Notes under the pieces: model-generated
Seen by the model: the letters and a program-made list of their open reading frames with translations, nothing else
What the model was told of the DNA's origin: nothing
Database searches by the model: none
Part shown: positions 1 to 8,218 of the stretch, one piece after another
Layout of the letters: each line of letters opens with the position of its first letter
Numbering within the stretch: the stretch's first letter is position 1
Translations under genes and position numbers: made by a program
DNA from: Planctomycetaceae bacterium
GTDB lineage: Bacteria > Planctomycetota > Planctomycetia > Pirellulales > Pirellulaceae
Length of the DNA stretch: 10,210 nt
Direction of reading: 5' to 3'
Assembly (NCBI GenBank): GCA_002702965.1
Contig: PADE01000096.1
Location: 9,468-19,677, forward strand

Positions 1-568
1 CGGTACGTTAGGCCTAGATCCCAACATGTGCAGTCATCCGCAAGTGATCATTATTGCTGATCATATCACGCTTTATCCGGATGAATTTTATGAGTGTGGA
101 ATGGAGATTGTCTCGGTGAGTACCAGCCGTAACCATCCCGCTGCGCTTAGCCCGCGTATCAAGTCACTCAACTACTTGAACAACATTCTGGCTAAGATCG
201 AAGGTCTGCAGGCGGGTTGCGTCGAAGCCTTGATGCTCAACCATCGCGGCGAAGTAGCCGAGTGCACGGGAGACAACATCTTCTTGGTTACCGGTGGAGA
301 GTTGTTGACGCCTCCTATTGATGCGGGCATTCTAGAGGGCATCACACGCGGTGCGGTGATCGAACTGGCCCAAGCATCGGGGGTGGTCGTGAGGGAAATT
401 CCCCTGACGAAGCACGACGTTTACATCAGCAATGAGTGTTTTCTCACCGGAAGCGCGGCCGAGATCGTGCCCGTTGTCAAAGTCGACAGCCGCCAGATCG
501 GAGATGGCCGGCCCGGCACCTTTACGCGCGATCTGACCGCACAGTTTCGAGAGCTGACGAGAAACTGA
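1..568 (+). CDS. ilvE: Branched-chain amino acid aminotransferase, 5'-truncated by window edge
   Basis: PLP-dependent class IV aminotransferase that catalyses the last step of valine, leucine and isoleucine synthesis (and their reverse transamination) in the cytoplasm. The frame is open to the left edge (codons from base 2, reading GTLGLDPN before the first ATG at 26), so that ATG is internal and roughly the first third of a protein of about 290-300 residues is missing. Visible family landmarks are PRIKSLNYLNNIL, whose Lys (codon 161-163) aligns with the Schiff-base lysine of E. coli IlvE; VAECTGDNIF, whose Glu (260-262) is the conserved PLP-pyridine contact; LEGITR, a phosphate-binding loop; and the C-terminal TGSAAEIVPV. 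The stop is TGA at 566-568. It could be a related D-amino acid or 4-amino-4-deoxychorismate enzyme of the same fold, but the SLNYLNNI and LEGITR blocks fit IlvE best. No clear terminator follows. Confidence 0.93.
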   Translation, partial: GTLGLDPNMCSHPQVIIIADHITLYPDEFYECGMEIVSVSTSRNHPAALSPRIKSLNYLNNILAKIEGLQAGCVEALMLNHRGEVAECTGDNIFLVTGGELLTPPIDAGILEGITRGAVIELAQASGVVVREIPLTKHDVYISNECFLTGSAAEIVPVVKVDSRQIGDGRPGTFTRDLTAQFRELTRN

Positions 569-1039
569 CGAGCGGTTAACGGGTTGGATGACTCGGCTGC
601 GAGCCCTCCTGCGGTACCCTTTTTCTGGTCCCCGATTACGGACCCCAACGGTCGATGATGATCGGTCAGCTGTCGGAAGCGACTGGTTTTGTCTTGTTGG
701 TGGGCTCTCGGGAGGCGATGGTTTGAGACGTGAGAAAGCCAGCGACTTGCTCGATCCGTTGTTTGCGGTGGCCTGCCGCCCGAAGATCGAAACAGCCGTC
801 TCCACCCAGAGTCGATCTGAAAGATCACGTGGAGTTGCCGCGCACCCTTTGCGCATCGGGTTGGCCGGTGATCGGTGACTCGAACGATTATCTGGCATCT
901 ACTGCCTGGGGAATCTCTGCGGCCTGACCGTTGGCGTTTGATGGCGTGCCGTTGTCGAGGTCGATGTAGCTTGCGTTCATAAATTTGTGACTCGGCGCCA
1001 TCCGTCTGTGACGATGAAGCGGCCCTTTTCGCCATCCTA

Positions 1040-1060
1040 CGGGGCGATCGGAAGGCCCCG
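1040..1060. other. GC-rich inverted repeat in the gene-free stretch
   Basis: CGGGGC (1040-1045) and GCCCCG (1055-1060) form a perfect 6-bp stem with a 9-nt loop (GATCGGAAG). No T-run follows on either side, so this is not a canonical intrinsic terminator. It could be part of a structured RNA or chance in GC-rich DNA. Confidence 0.3.
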
Positions 1061-1363
1061 CGGTAGCGATTTGTCGTTGCCTTGTCGCGCGTTGTACCTG
1101 TTCATCGATGGTCGGTATCGCCACGGATCAGAAGAGCCACGGGCGAGGTTCTAGTGACTCTTGGTTTGGCAGTGAGATGTGCGAGAGTTGGTTCACAATG
1201 CCACTTTCAAGGGGCAAGATTCTCCATCCAAATAACGCTGACGAAACGACGAGTGAATGCAGTGCCAGTCGCTTGGCTGCGGCCGGAAACAGATCAACAG
1301 CGAAAGTCGAACATTGCCCGAAAGTTTCGATGACTCAAAGGGGAGGGCGAGCCATCGCCGCAT

Positions 1364-1368
1364 GAGGT
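1364..1368 (+). promoter_or_regulatory. Shine-Dalgarno site for the 49-residue ORF
   Basis: GAGGT lies 6 nt before the ATG at 1375, a good match to the anti-SD complement at normal spacing. It is one of the clearer ribosome binding sites in the window and is the main reason for believing the small ORF is translated. It overlaps an in-frame TGA (1363-1365), which fixes the upstream limit of the small ORF. Confidence 0.55.
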
Positions 1369-1374
1369 AATACG

Positions 1375-1524
1375 ATGAAATCATCGACATCCCACAGAAC
1401 TCTTAATCCGTCGAAAGTCAATTCGAGACGAGATGTGCAGCGCCAACTTCGTAGACGATTGCTCGAACATATCATTCGTCGTGAAGAAGATCGCGGGAAA
1501 TCACGTGAGATCCGTTCCTCATGA
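1375..1524 (+). CDS. Small basic protein, 49 aa, coupled to the protease gene
   Basis: Unrecognised. ATG at 1375 follows a GAGGT ribosome binding site by 6 nt. The frame is closed just upstream by TGA at 1363-1365 and ends with TGA at 1522-1524, so the stop overlaps the protease ATG (1521-1523) in the ATGA arrangement typical of translational coupling. The product is strongly basic: by my count 12 Arg and 3 Lys against 6 acidic residues. It has a Ser/Asn-rich N-terminus (MKSSTSHRTLNPSK) and a charged stretch likely to be helical (about 18-47, containing RQLRRRLLEHIIRREED). There is no signal peptide or membrane segment. It may be a true small cytoplasmic protein, perhaps nucleic-acid binding, or a leader ORF that sets protease translation; the sequence alone does not decide. 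Confidence 0.5.
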   Translation: MKSSTSHRTLNPSKVNSRRDVQRQLRRRLLEHIIRREEDRGKSREIRSS

Positions 1525-2618
1525 AACGTTTTTGTAGCACATCGGCTGGAAGGGGCGTTGCCGATCTCTCGCAGGTCGCCGTCTGCGTCTTGGGGCTACT
1601 CTTGCTGTGCTGCCTCCCGGTCTTGGGAGATGGCGATGCGCAGCCGCCCGAGCCACGCATCGCCCGACTACCGCTGGGACGTCCCACTCCGCACCCGGCG
1701 GTGGTGCGAGTGATGGTTCCTGAACGAAAAGCCACTTCGCACGGGTCGGGCACGCTGGTGGACACGCATGACCGGTATGGCTTGGTGGTCACTAATTGGC
1801 ACGTCGTAAAGGACGCCGCCAACACCATCATGGTTGTTTTCCCAGACGGATTTCAGACCGGAGCCCGAGTACTTAACGTCGACCGAGATTGGGATCTGGC
1901 GGCCTTGGCGATCTGGCGCCCCAAAGTCCGACCTGTGTTCATCGCTTTGCAACCTCCGCAGCCGGGAGAGACGCTGACCATTGCGGGGTATGGGTCGGGG
2001 AATTACAGGGCCGTCTCCGGACGGTGTACGCAATATGTTTCCCCTGGCGGCCAATTGCCTTATGAAATGGTCGAGCTGGCCGTTCGCGCCCGCCAGGGTG
2101 ACTCCGGAGGGCCGATTTTCAATCAACGAGGCGAGCTGGCGGGGGTCTTGTTTGGGTCGGGTGCAGGTCGGACAAGCGGTAGCTATTCCGGACGCGTCCG
2201 ACAGTTTCTGGCGTCGGTCTGGCCCCCCGCAGAAACCGCCGATCCGGCGCTGGTTGGGTCCGGCTCAGGGCCGGTACCTGGGGTTGCGGCGGTCCGGCCG
2301 ACGACCGGCCCGTTCGTTCCGGTACCTCATCCGGAGACGGATATCGAGCGCGCGGTATCCGCAGACTTGCAAGGCGCTCCTGCGGCGATTCAACCACAGG
2401 ATCCGCCGCACCCGGGCCCCGATCCCTGGGAGTCTGAAGATGCGCTTCTGACGACCTCGGACCTGGGCCCCCAGAGCCGCCTCGAGGGCCCTCAGGAGAT
2501 CACCTGGACGAGCATTGCGGGAGACTCTCTGACCGACCAAGCCAAAACCATTCTGGCGGCCATTGGTGTGTTGGCGGTGTTGGTACACGTGTTGCGCTTT
2601 GCCGGTGGATCGCAGTAA
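1521..2618 (+). CDS. Secreted or membrane-tethered trypsin-like serine protease
   Basis: A 365-residue S1-family (trypsin/Deg-like) endopeptidase expected outside the cytoplasmic membrane. A hydrophobic export segment spans about 19-36 (VAVCVLGLLLLCCLPVLG). The protease domain runs from about 58 to 225 and shows a complete triad: His94 in TNWHVV, Asp125 in DRDWDLAALAI and Ser195 in RQGDSGGPIF. There is no PDZ domain as in DegP/HtrA. Instead residues about 230-330 are Pro/Gly-rich and low in complexity, and a second hydrophobic helix lies near the end (about 343-360, ILAAIGVLAVLVHVL). This gives a protease core plus flexible linker plus C-terminal anchor. ATG 1521 is chosen because it starts the signal segment and overlaps the small-ORF stop. 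A clear promoter was not seen. Substrate and role are unknown. Confidence 0.85.
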   Translation: MKRFCSTSAGRGVADLSQVAVCVLGLLLLCCLPVLGDGDAQPPEPRIARLPLGRPTPHPAVVRVMVPERKATSHGSGTLVDTHDRYGLVVTNWHVVKDAANTIMVVFPDGFQTGARVLNVDRDWDLAALAIWRPKVRPVFIALQPPQPGETLTIAGYGSGNYRAVSGRCTQYVSPGGQLPYEMVELAVRARQGDSGGPIFNQRGELAGVLFGSGAGRTSGSYSGRVRQFLASVWPPAETADPALVGSGSGPVPGVAAVRPTTGPFVPVPHPETDIERAVSADLQGAPAAIQPQDPPHPGPDPWESEDALLTTSDLGPQSRLEGPQEITWTSIAGDSLTDQAKTILAAIGVLAVLVHVLRFAGGSQ

Positions 2619-2684
2619 GCGCTGGCCTTTTGTGATGAGGCGACGGACTGGCGATCGACGTGTTAGAAAAAACCGGTGTGTACT

Positions 2685-2711
2685 TTGCATCGCGGCCCCG
2701 AGCGTTAGACT
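2685..2711 (+). promoter_or_regulatory. Putative sigma-70-type promoter for the hydrolase gene
   Basis: TTGCAT (2685-2690) and TAGACT (2706-2711) are separated by 15 bp (16 bp if TTTGCA is taken as the -35). The -10 matches four of six consensus positions and equals the -10 seen before the toroid-protein gene at 4340. The expected start point, about 7 nt downstream, falls on or next to the ATG at 2720, which would make the mRNA leaderless. Confidence 0.45.
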
Positions 2712-2719
2712 GCCGGGTT

Positions 2720-4126
2720 ATGGAATCCGCGCCACCGACCAATCCTCTGACGGCTGCGATCTCGAAGTTCTTGCAACACTCGGAGAGGGTTTGGACTGAA
2801 TATCAGCAGCACGGTCCCAACCGTCTTGCCTCGACGCTGTTCGAGAAAGTCGACGCCTCGGCCAATCGGCTGCTCTGCCTGATTGCCGATTTACGTGACG
2901 AGGAGCAGCGCCGACAAGATGCCAATGCGAAAACCAGCGAGTGGTATGACCAACTCGTTGCGGTGACCCACAACCTTCAGGATTTGGCTCAACGGTGTGT
3001 CTGTCGGGTTGAGGGGTTGTGTTTTTTTGCCCCGGAAGCAGGGCTGATTCCGCGGCGAAACCTGATCGCCACCTACGAAGAAGGTCTCGCCTGGCTGCGC
3101 TCGCAACTAGCAGATGACCCAGTGGTTGTCGAATCCGGAGTGCCGGCGCCCGACAGACCGGAGGTTCTTGAGTTTCAGCCCCGACGGTTTTTCCGGAACG
3201 GTCACCTACAGACGTTTGCCACCGTTTGGCTTCCTACGAAGCACATTCGCTATCGCGCCGAACAACATCGTGTTCCGTTGGAAGATGGCGATCAAGTCGT
3301 GCTCCACGATGATTGTCCGCCGACCTGGCATCCCGACCAAGGAGTCGTGTTGTTGATCCATGGAATGTCCGGATGTTATCTGAGTAGTTACATGGTTCGC
3401 ATCAGCTTCAAACTGGCGCAGCTCGGAATCCGGGTGTTTCGTTTCGATCTACGCGGCTGTGGCGCCGGTCTGACGCTTGCGCGCGGCGCGTATCATGCGG
3501 GAAGATCGGATGACCTGGCTGCAGTGGTCCGTTTTGTGGATCGCTGCTGCCCCCAAGCGCGTTTAGCGGTCGCTGGTTTCTCGCTCGGTGCTAACATTCT
3601 CTTGAAGTTTCTCGGGGAGCACTTATTTCCCGAGGTCGCGTTGGTCGAGCGCGCCATTGCCGTCAACCCGCCACTCAATCTGGTTGCCTGTGAGCGCAAG
3701 TTGAGTAGCGCGGGATTCGGCATGTACAGCCGCTATTTTGCTCGCCGACTACACAGTCAACTTCTCGAGCGGCAAGCTGCGCAGGACGGGATTTCATTGC
3801 CGGCGGGTTACCACCGACCGCGCGGATTGAGGCAATTCGATGACCAATATACGGCTCCCATGGCGGGGTTTGAGAATGCGGACCAGTATTATCGATCTTG
3901 CAGTTCCGACCAGTTTGTTCCGCAAATTCGAACTCCTACACAGATTGTCGCGTCCCGTGACGACCCGTTGATTCCAATCGAGGACCTATTGAACGTCCGC
4001 CTGTCCGATTGTGTCACGCGTCATGTGGTCGACCATGGAGGGCACTTGGCGTACATCGGACGCCGGGGGGTCGACCCTGATCCTTATTGGATTGACTGGC
4101 GCGTTGTCGATTGGGCGACCGCGTAG
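2720..4126 (+). CDS. YheT-type alpha/beta hydrolase with N-terminal extension
   Basis: A 468-residue putative esterase or hydrolase of the YheT/ABHD1-3 group. From Met 2720, family blocks are RNGHLQTFATVW (about 159-170), the oxyanion segment IHGMSG (213-218), DLRGCGAG (243-250), the nucleophile elbow GFSLGANILLK with Ser288, the acid segment SRDDPLIP (Asp414 or 415) and HGGHLAYIG with His442, so the Ser-Asp-His triad is intact. The first ~150 residues are an extra, mainly helical, charged region that E. coli YheT (about 340 aa) lacks and that I do not recognise. An in-frame GTG at 2660 would add 20 residues but has no ribosome binding site and lies upstream of the putative promoter, so ATG 2720 is preferred. 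No SD precedes this ATG either, which fits a leaderless mRNA. No signal peptide is seen; substrate unknown. Confidence 0.85.
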   Translation: MESAPPTNPLTAAISKFLQHSERVWTEYQQHGPNRLASTLFEKVDASANRLLCLIADLRDEEQRRQDANAKTSEWYDQLVAVTHNLQDLAQRCVCRVEGLCFFAPEAGLIPRRNLIATYEEGLAWLRSQLADDPVVVESGVPAPDRPEVLEFQPRRFFRNGHLQTFATVWLPTKHIRYRAEQHRVPLEDGDQVVLHDDCPPTWHPDQGVVLLIHGMSGCYLSSYMVRISFKLAQLGIRVFRFDLRGCGAGLTLARGAYHAGRSDDLAAVVRFVDRCCPQARLAVAGFSLGANILLKFLGEHLFPEVALVERAIAVNPPLNLVACERKLSSAGFGMYSRYFARRLHSQLLERQAAQDGISLPAGYHRPRGLRQFDDQYTAPMAGFENADQYYRSCSSDQFVPQIRTPTQIVASRDDPLIPIEDLLNVRLSDCVTRHVVDHGGHLAYIGRRGVDPDPYWIDWRVVDWATA

Positions 4127-4316
4127 CGCCAAGCGGCGTTTCGAGTGAGAGCTCCGACCTTGGCCGAGACATGCTTGTCGCTCTCTGGACCCGCAGAGGT
4201 GTGGTTTCAGCGAACCGCGGTCGTTTGAGTGCACGCAATCCGGCGGCCGCGCACCCGGGGAAACTGAGCCGCTCCGATCTGGACGTTCACAGTATGCTGA
4301 GCAACGAAGTTCGTGC

Positions 4317-4345
4317 TTGGCGCGTCTAGAAGTGGGTGGTAGACT
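4317..4345 (+). promoter_or_regulatory. Putative sigma-70-type promoter for the toroid-protein gene
   Basis: TTGGCG (4317-4322) and TAGACT (4340-4345) with exactly 17 bp between them. The predicted start point near 4352 leaves a leader of about 34 nt with GGAG at 4374-4377 before the ATG at 4386. The remaining gap to the hydrolase stop (4127-4316) shows only weak hairpins, such as CGCC/GGCG just after the stop. Confidence 0.5.
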
Positions 4346-4385
4346 CCAAGTAGCTGCCGCAAAGTTCCTGCCTGGAGTGCTTTGC

Positions 4386-6032
4386 ATGTCCACTCCCACC
4401 TCACCTCGCGGCGAGCCAATCCAGCAGGGGCGACCGCAACTGCGTGACCCGAGAAGCGTACCGCAGCCACCCGGTTTGCCACCATCTCTATCGCAACCGG
4501 CTTCCGTGATGCCCGTGATTGTGACCCAACAGGATGCCCGCTCGAGGCCGGGAACCGAACCATCGAATCGCGGTGAGCCTCCATCAATAGTCCAGGCGAC
4601 CGGAGAAATGACGGCTCGGCCGGAGGACGATCCGGACGCGGACGACGGTGACGAATCTTCTGCCGATGTCGCACAAGTCGTCATTCAATCTGCACCTCCA
4701 TGGCTGGTGAGCATGGTATTGCACATGCTCCTGCTGCTCCTGTTGGCGTTCTGGTACTTAGAGCCATGGTTGCCGGAGAGCATCAACCTGGATGCCGTTT
4801 TCGCGGACCAGGTCGGTGTCCAGTTAATCGAAGACATGTTGGAAATGCCATCTCTGGAACCGATTGTTTCGACCGACACCGCCATCTCCATCGATGAGAC
4901 AGTCATGGACGATCCGCTTGCGACGCCGCCCGATGTTCCCGTCCAGGTTCCTTTGGCGCTGCGGTCTGCGAGTACTCAAGAGGCACCTTCGATCGGCTTG
5001 GCTTTGTCCGGTCGATCGAAAGGGCGCAAGGAAGTTTTGTTGAACGCCTATGGTGGAAATGCAGTGACCGAGTCCGCTGTGCGGATGGCGCTCGAGTGGC
5101 TGCAGCGCAATCAACGTCGAGACGGTTCCTGGAGTATGATGGGCCCCTATCAGAATGGCTTGCCCAACGAAAATCGTCTGGCGGCGACCGCGATGGCGCT
5201 GCTTGCATTTCAAGGTGCTGGTTACACGGTTGAGTCTGGCAAGTATGAGAAGCTAGTGACACGCGGGTGGGAATATCTCTCGCTCCTCCAAGACGCGGAC
5301 GGTAACTTTTTCCAGAGCGGGATTTCGAGTCATCGACTTTACAGCCAAGCACAGGCCATGATTGCCATTTGTGAGCTGTACGGTATGACCAAAGACGAGC
5401 GATTTCGCAAACCCGCACAGCTCGCAGTTGACTATGCTCTCAAGATACAAGCTCCGGAAGGCGGGTGGCGTTATATTCCCGGACAGGGAACCGATACTTC
5501 GGTAACGGGTTGGTTCGTGATGGGACTACAGAGCGCGTTGATGGCTGGCCTGGAAGTTCCCAGCCCGGCCCTGGCGCGGATTGGCGAATACCTGGACATG
5601 GTGACCACAGACGGCGGGAGCAACTATTCCTACCGGGTCAACAACGGCGCCATGATTTCCATGACCGCCGAAGCGCTACTCTGTCGCCAATACCTGGGAT
5701 GGCGACGAGAAGACCCCCGGTTGGTGCGGGGCGTAGATGAGATATTGCGACACCCAATCGACTGGGAAAACAGCACCAACGTCTACTATTGGTACTACGC
5801 GACCCAGGTGCTGCACCACATGGAAGGGGCGAGCTGGCACCAGTGGAACAAGATCATGCGGGATTCTCTCCCTCGACGGCAAGTGCAAACTGGCCGAGAA
5901 AAGGGAAGTTGGAATCCCCGCGGCGATCGCTGGGGTCACCAAGGCGGTCGACTCTATATGACCTGTCTGTGCACCTACATGCTCGAGGTCTATTACCGGC
6001 ATTTACCGATCTACAAGTACCGTGTGCAGTAG
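4386..6032 (+). CDS. Membrane-anchored squalene-cyclase-like alpha/alpha-toroid protein
   Basis: A 548-residue protein of the prenyltransferase/squalene-oxidase repeat superfamily. From Met 4386: a Pro-rich, then acidic, hydrophilic N-terminus (1-104); one strong transmembrane helix (about 105-123, PWLVSMVLHMLLLLLLAFW); an acidic and Pro-rich linker (about 124-215); then an alpha/alpha toroid (about 225-545) with QW-like turns such as RRDGSWSM (244-251), PEGGWRYIPG (357-366) and EKGSWNPRG (505-513). A single helix after a cytoplasmic tail predicts the toroid faces the periplasm. The catalytic DxDD of class II terpene cyclases is absent; GTDTSVTGW (368-376) is found instead, so it is probably not a cyclase but a binding or scaffold domain. 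The frame extends up to TTG 4317, but that codon is the promoter -35; ATG 4386 has GGAG 8 nt upstream. Confidence 0.82.
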   Translation: MSTPTSPRGEPIQQGRPQLRDPRSVPQPPGLPPSLSQPASVMPVIVTQQDARSRPGTEPSNRGEPPSIVQATGEMTARPEDDPDADDGDESSADVAQVVIQSAPPWLVSMVLHMLLLLLLAFWYLEPWLPESINLDAVFADQVGVQLIEDMLEMPSLEPIVSTDTAISIDETVMDDPLATPPDVPVQVPLALRSASTQEAPSIGLALSGRSKGRKEVLLNAYGGNAVTESAVRMALEWLQRNQRRDGSWSMMGPYQNGLPNENRLAATAMALLAFQGAGYTVESGKYEKLVTRGWEYLSLLQDADGNFFQSGISSHRLYSQAQAMIAICELYGMTKDERFRKPAQLAVDYALKIQAPEGGWRYIPGQGTDTSVTGWFVMGLQSALMAGLEVPSPALARIGEYLDMVTTDGGSNYSYRVNNGAMISMTAEALLCRQYLGWRREDPRLVRGVDEILRHPIDWENSTNVYYWYYATQVLHHMEGASWHQWNKIMRDSLPRRQVQTGREKGSWNPRGDRWGHQGGRLYMTCLCTYMLEVYYRHLPIYKYRVQ

Positions 6033-6072
6033 TTTGATACCAGGCCCGTTGCGGACGTCCGGTGGCTCTGGC

Positions 6073-6090
6073 GTCGGCATCGCTGCCGAC
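6073..6090. terminator. Perfect 7-bp hairpin in the convergent spacer, possible bidirectional terminator
   Basis: GTCGGCA (6073-6079), loop TCGC, TGCCGAC (6084-6090). It lies 40 bp past the toroid-gene stop and between two convergent genes, the place expected of a terminator. A U-tract is missing on both strands, so intrinsic termination is uncertain. Confidence 0.4.
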
Positions 6091-6130
6091 GATCTAATGT
6101 GCTCTGGGGTGGCGAGTTGACCCCGGCGAT

Positions 6131-6161
6131 GCGATACACGGTGGTCGATGTACCGTATCGC
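6131..6161. other. Inverted repeat in the convergent spacer
   Basis: GCGATAC (6131-6137) pairs with GTATCGC (6155-6161), and GGT (6140-6142) with ACC (6152-6154) inside it, giving about 10 bp with a 2-nt bulge. A further short hairpin, CCACC/GGTGG with an AACG loop, follows directly at 6162-6175. There is no T-run, so this is either transcript-end structure for one of the convergent genes or an unassigned element. Confidence 0.35.
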
Positions 6162-6185
6162 CCACCAACGGGTGGCGGGATCTCG

Positions 6186-6198
6186 GTCTGACGGTTTT

Positions 6199-6204
<6 letters not shown>
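6186..6204 (-). terminator. Hairpin overlapping the mqnC stop codon
   Basis: GTCTGA (6186-6191) and TCAGAC (6199-6204) with a 7-nt loop; on the minus strand the mqnC stop TGA lies in the first arm. The A-run (T-run on +) sits in the loop and not after the stem, so it is not a standard terminator. It is flanked on both sides by GATCTCG. Confidence 0.25.
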
Positions 6205-7330
<1,126 letters not shown>

Positions 7331-7350
<20 letters not shown>

Positions 7351-8155
7351 TGAATTTCAGCTCCATCTTCGCCGGCGCCAATCCGATTCTAGTCGCCTGC
7401 TCGTAAAACAAGTGTAAACCGCGCTGCTCGCGTTCGCCAAGGAAAAAGTAGAGGTTGTCCCGTAGATACGCGTGGCAGGCTTGAACCGTCAAACCGACCG
7501 TTTCAGATTCTTGCCGCGCAATCTGTTCGAGATGTGCCAACCCCAGATTGCGAGCTTCTTGGAGTGCGGTTTCCAGCTCTCCCAACTCGACCCCGCGGCG
7601 TGCTGTCCACATCGCGAACACGAACGGAAGCTCTGCCCAGCGGCACCACTCGTCGCCCAGATCCCAGACATCGACATACGGCCCCGCAGGGGGGTGAATC
7701 GCACGATCGCCAATGAGCAAGACGGCGTCGGTAGTCGTTTCTTGGACGTCAGCGCCGAGGGCCAACGCAGACAGTTGTGGTCGCAGACCAAAGCGTCGCT
7801 CGAGAAGTATTCGCAGCATCGCCACGCTGGTTCGTGAACCCTCGTCGAGTGCGAGCGTACGTATCTGTCCCGGCGGACAACGGCTCAGCAGCTTGACACT
7901 CAACACCGGGCCCCGACACGCGATGCACGCATCGGAGACAATCGTGTACTCGGGACTCTGGAAGAACTCAATCGAGGGAATCAACGCAACGTCCAACTCT
8001 CCTGTTTCCAGGCGCTGCGCTAAGCGACTAGGAACGTCGAGAATGACGTCGGCGTAGGGCGCCAGCTCCTCGATCCCGAAGACCAGCGGTTTTGTGTTGA
8101 GGTAGGAAACGGCACCTACCCGTAAGCGCTCTCGCCGATTCAGCATCTGGCTCAT
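7331..8155 (-). CDS. mqnA: Chorismate dehydratase (MqnA)
   Basis: A 274-residue enzyme that dehydrates chorismate to 3-(1-carboxyvinyloxy)benzoate, the entry step of the futalosine route to menaquinone; it has a periplasmic-binding-protein-like fold without a signal peptide. Family blocks in order are RVGAVSYLNTKPLVFG (about 12-27), LDVALIPSIEF, SDACIACRGPVLSVKLL, LALDEGSRTSVAMLRILL, DAVLLIGDRA and LPFVFAMWTAR. Length is typical. ATG 8155 is taken as the start; Met4 is an alternative, and the ribosome binding site is weak. Its 3' end overlaps mqnC by 20 nt. A 109-nt gap with two hairpins separates it from the SDR gene upstream, so transcription may be shared or separate. Confidence 0.94.
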
Positions 8156-8198
8156 ATTGACTACTCGTTGCGACTCTCTCGGAAATGCCGGGCAGCCT

Positions 8199-8217
8199 CG
8201 GACTTCTGTTGAGTCCG
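8199..8217 (-). promoter_or_regulatory. Hairpin in the mqnA leader, proximal
   Basis: CGGACT (8199-8204) and AGTCCG (8212-8217) with a 7-nt loop, within the SDR-mqnA gap. AGTCCG occurs again at 8242-8247 in the neighbouring hairpin, so on the minus-strand transcript the CGGACT copy from either hairpin could pair with the same AGTCCG arm. Alternative folds are therefore possible. No T-run is seen. Confidence 0.3.
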
Positions 8218-8218
8218 T

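Larger units (their letters stand above)
569..1374. other. Long stretch with no recognisable gene
   Basis: About 800 bp between the ilvE stop and the small ORF. Short open frames exist on both strands (for example + 588-878, + 1108-1365, - 888-1124). Their translations are rich in Arg/Ser/Pro, lack recognisable motifs, overlap each other and have no convincing ribosome binding site. I see no tRNA T-loop, no RNase P, SRP or tmRNA signature and no IS end. It may hold the leader or promoter of the protease unit, an unrecognised small RNA or decayed coding sequence. The one distinct structure is the GC-rich hairpin at 1040-1060. Confidence 0.6.

Noticed and set aside
588..878. 96-codon + strand ORF after ilvE
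   Set aside because: No ribosome binding site, no recognisable motif, Arg/Ser-rich composition and overlap with other frames; looks like chance in GC-rich DNA.
421..1035. 204-codon minus-strand ORF antisense to the ilvE end
   Set aside because: Overlaps the well-supported ilvE coding sequence and its translation is Arg/Ser-rich without motifs; a shadow frame.
888..1124. 78-codon minus-strand ORF with a more protein-like C-terminal half
   Set aside because: The segment from KFMNASYIDLDNG onward looks less random, but there is no start signal or known family; too short to support.
1192..1220. TTCACA-N17-CAAGAT as a promoter for the small ORF and protease
   Set aside because: The -35 is good but the -10 matches only three of six positions; not distinguishable from chance.
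1108..1365. 85-codon + strand ORF ending 9 nt before the small ORF and in the same frame
   Set aside because: No SD before its ATG, no recognisable motif and an overlapping competing frame. Kept out, though its proximity to the 49-aa ORF is worth remembering if homologues show a fused reading frame.
4027..4073. Two GGTCGACC palindromes 30-40 bp apart inside the hydrolase gene
   Set aside because: Within conserved coding sequence and explained by codon use around VVDHGGH and GVDPD; not an obvious site.
3986..4684. 232-codon minus-strand ORF across the hydrolase/toroid junction
   Set aside because: Covers the ends of two supported + strand genes and a good promoter; composition is typical of an antisense shadow.
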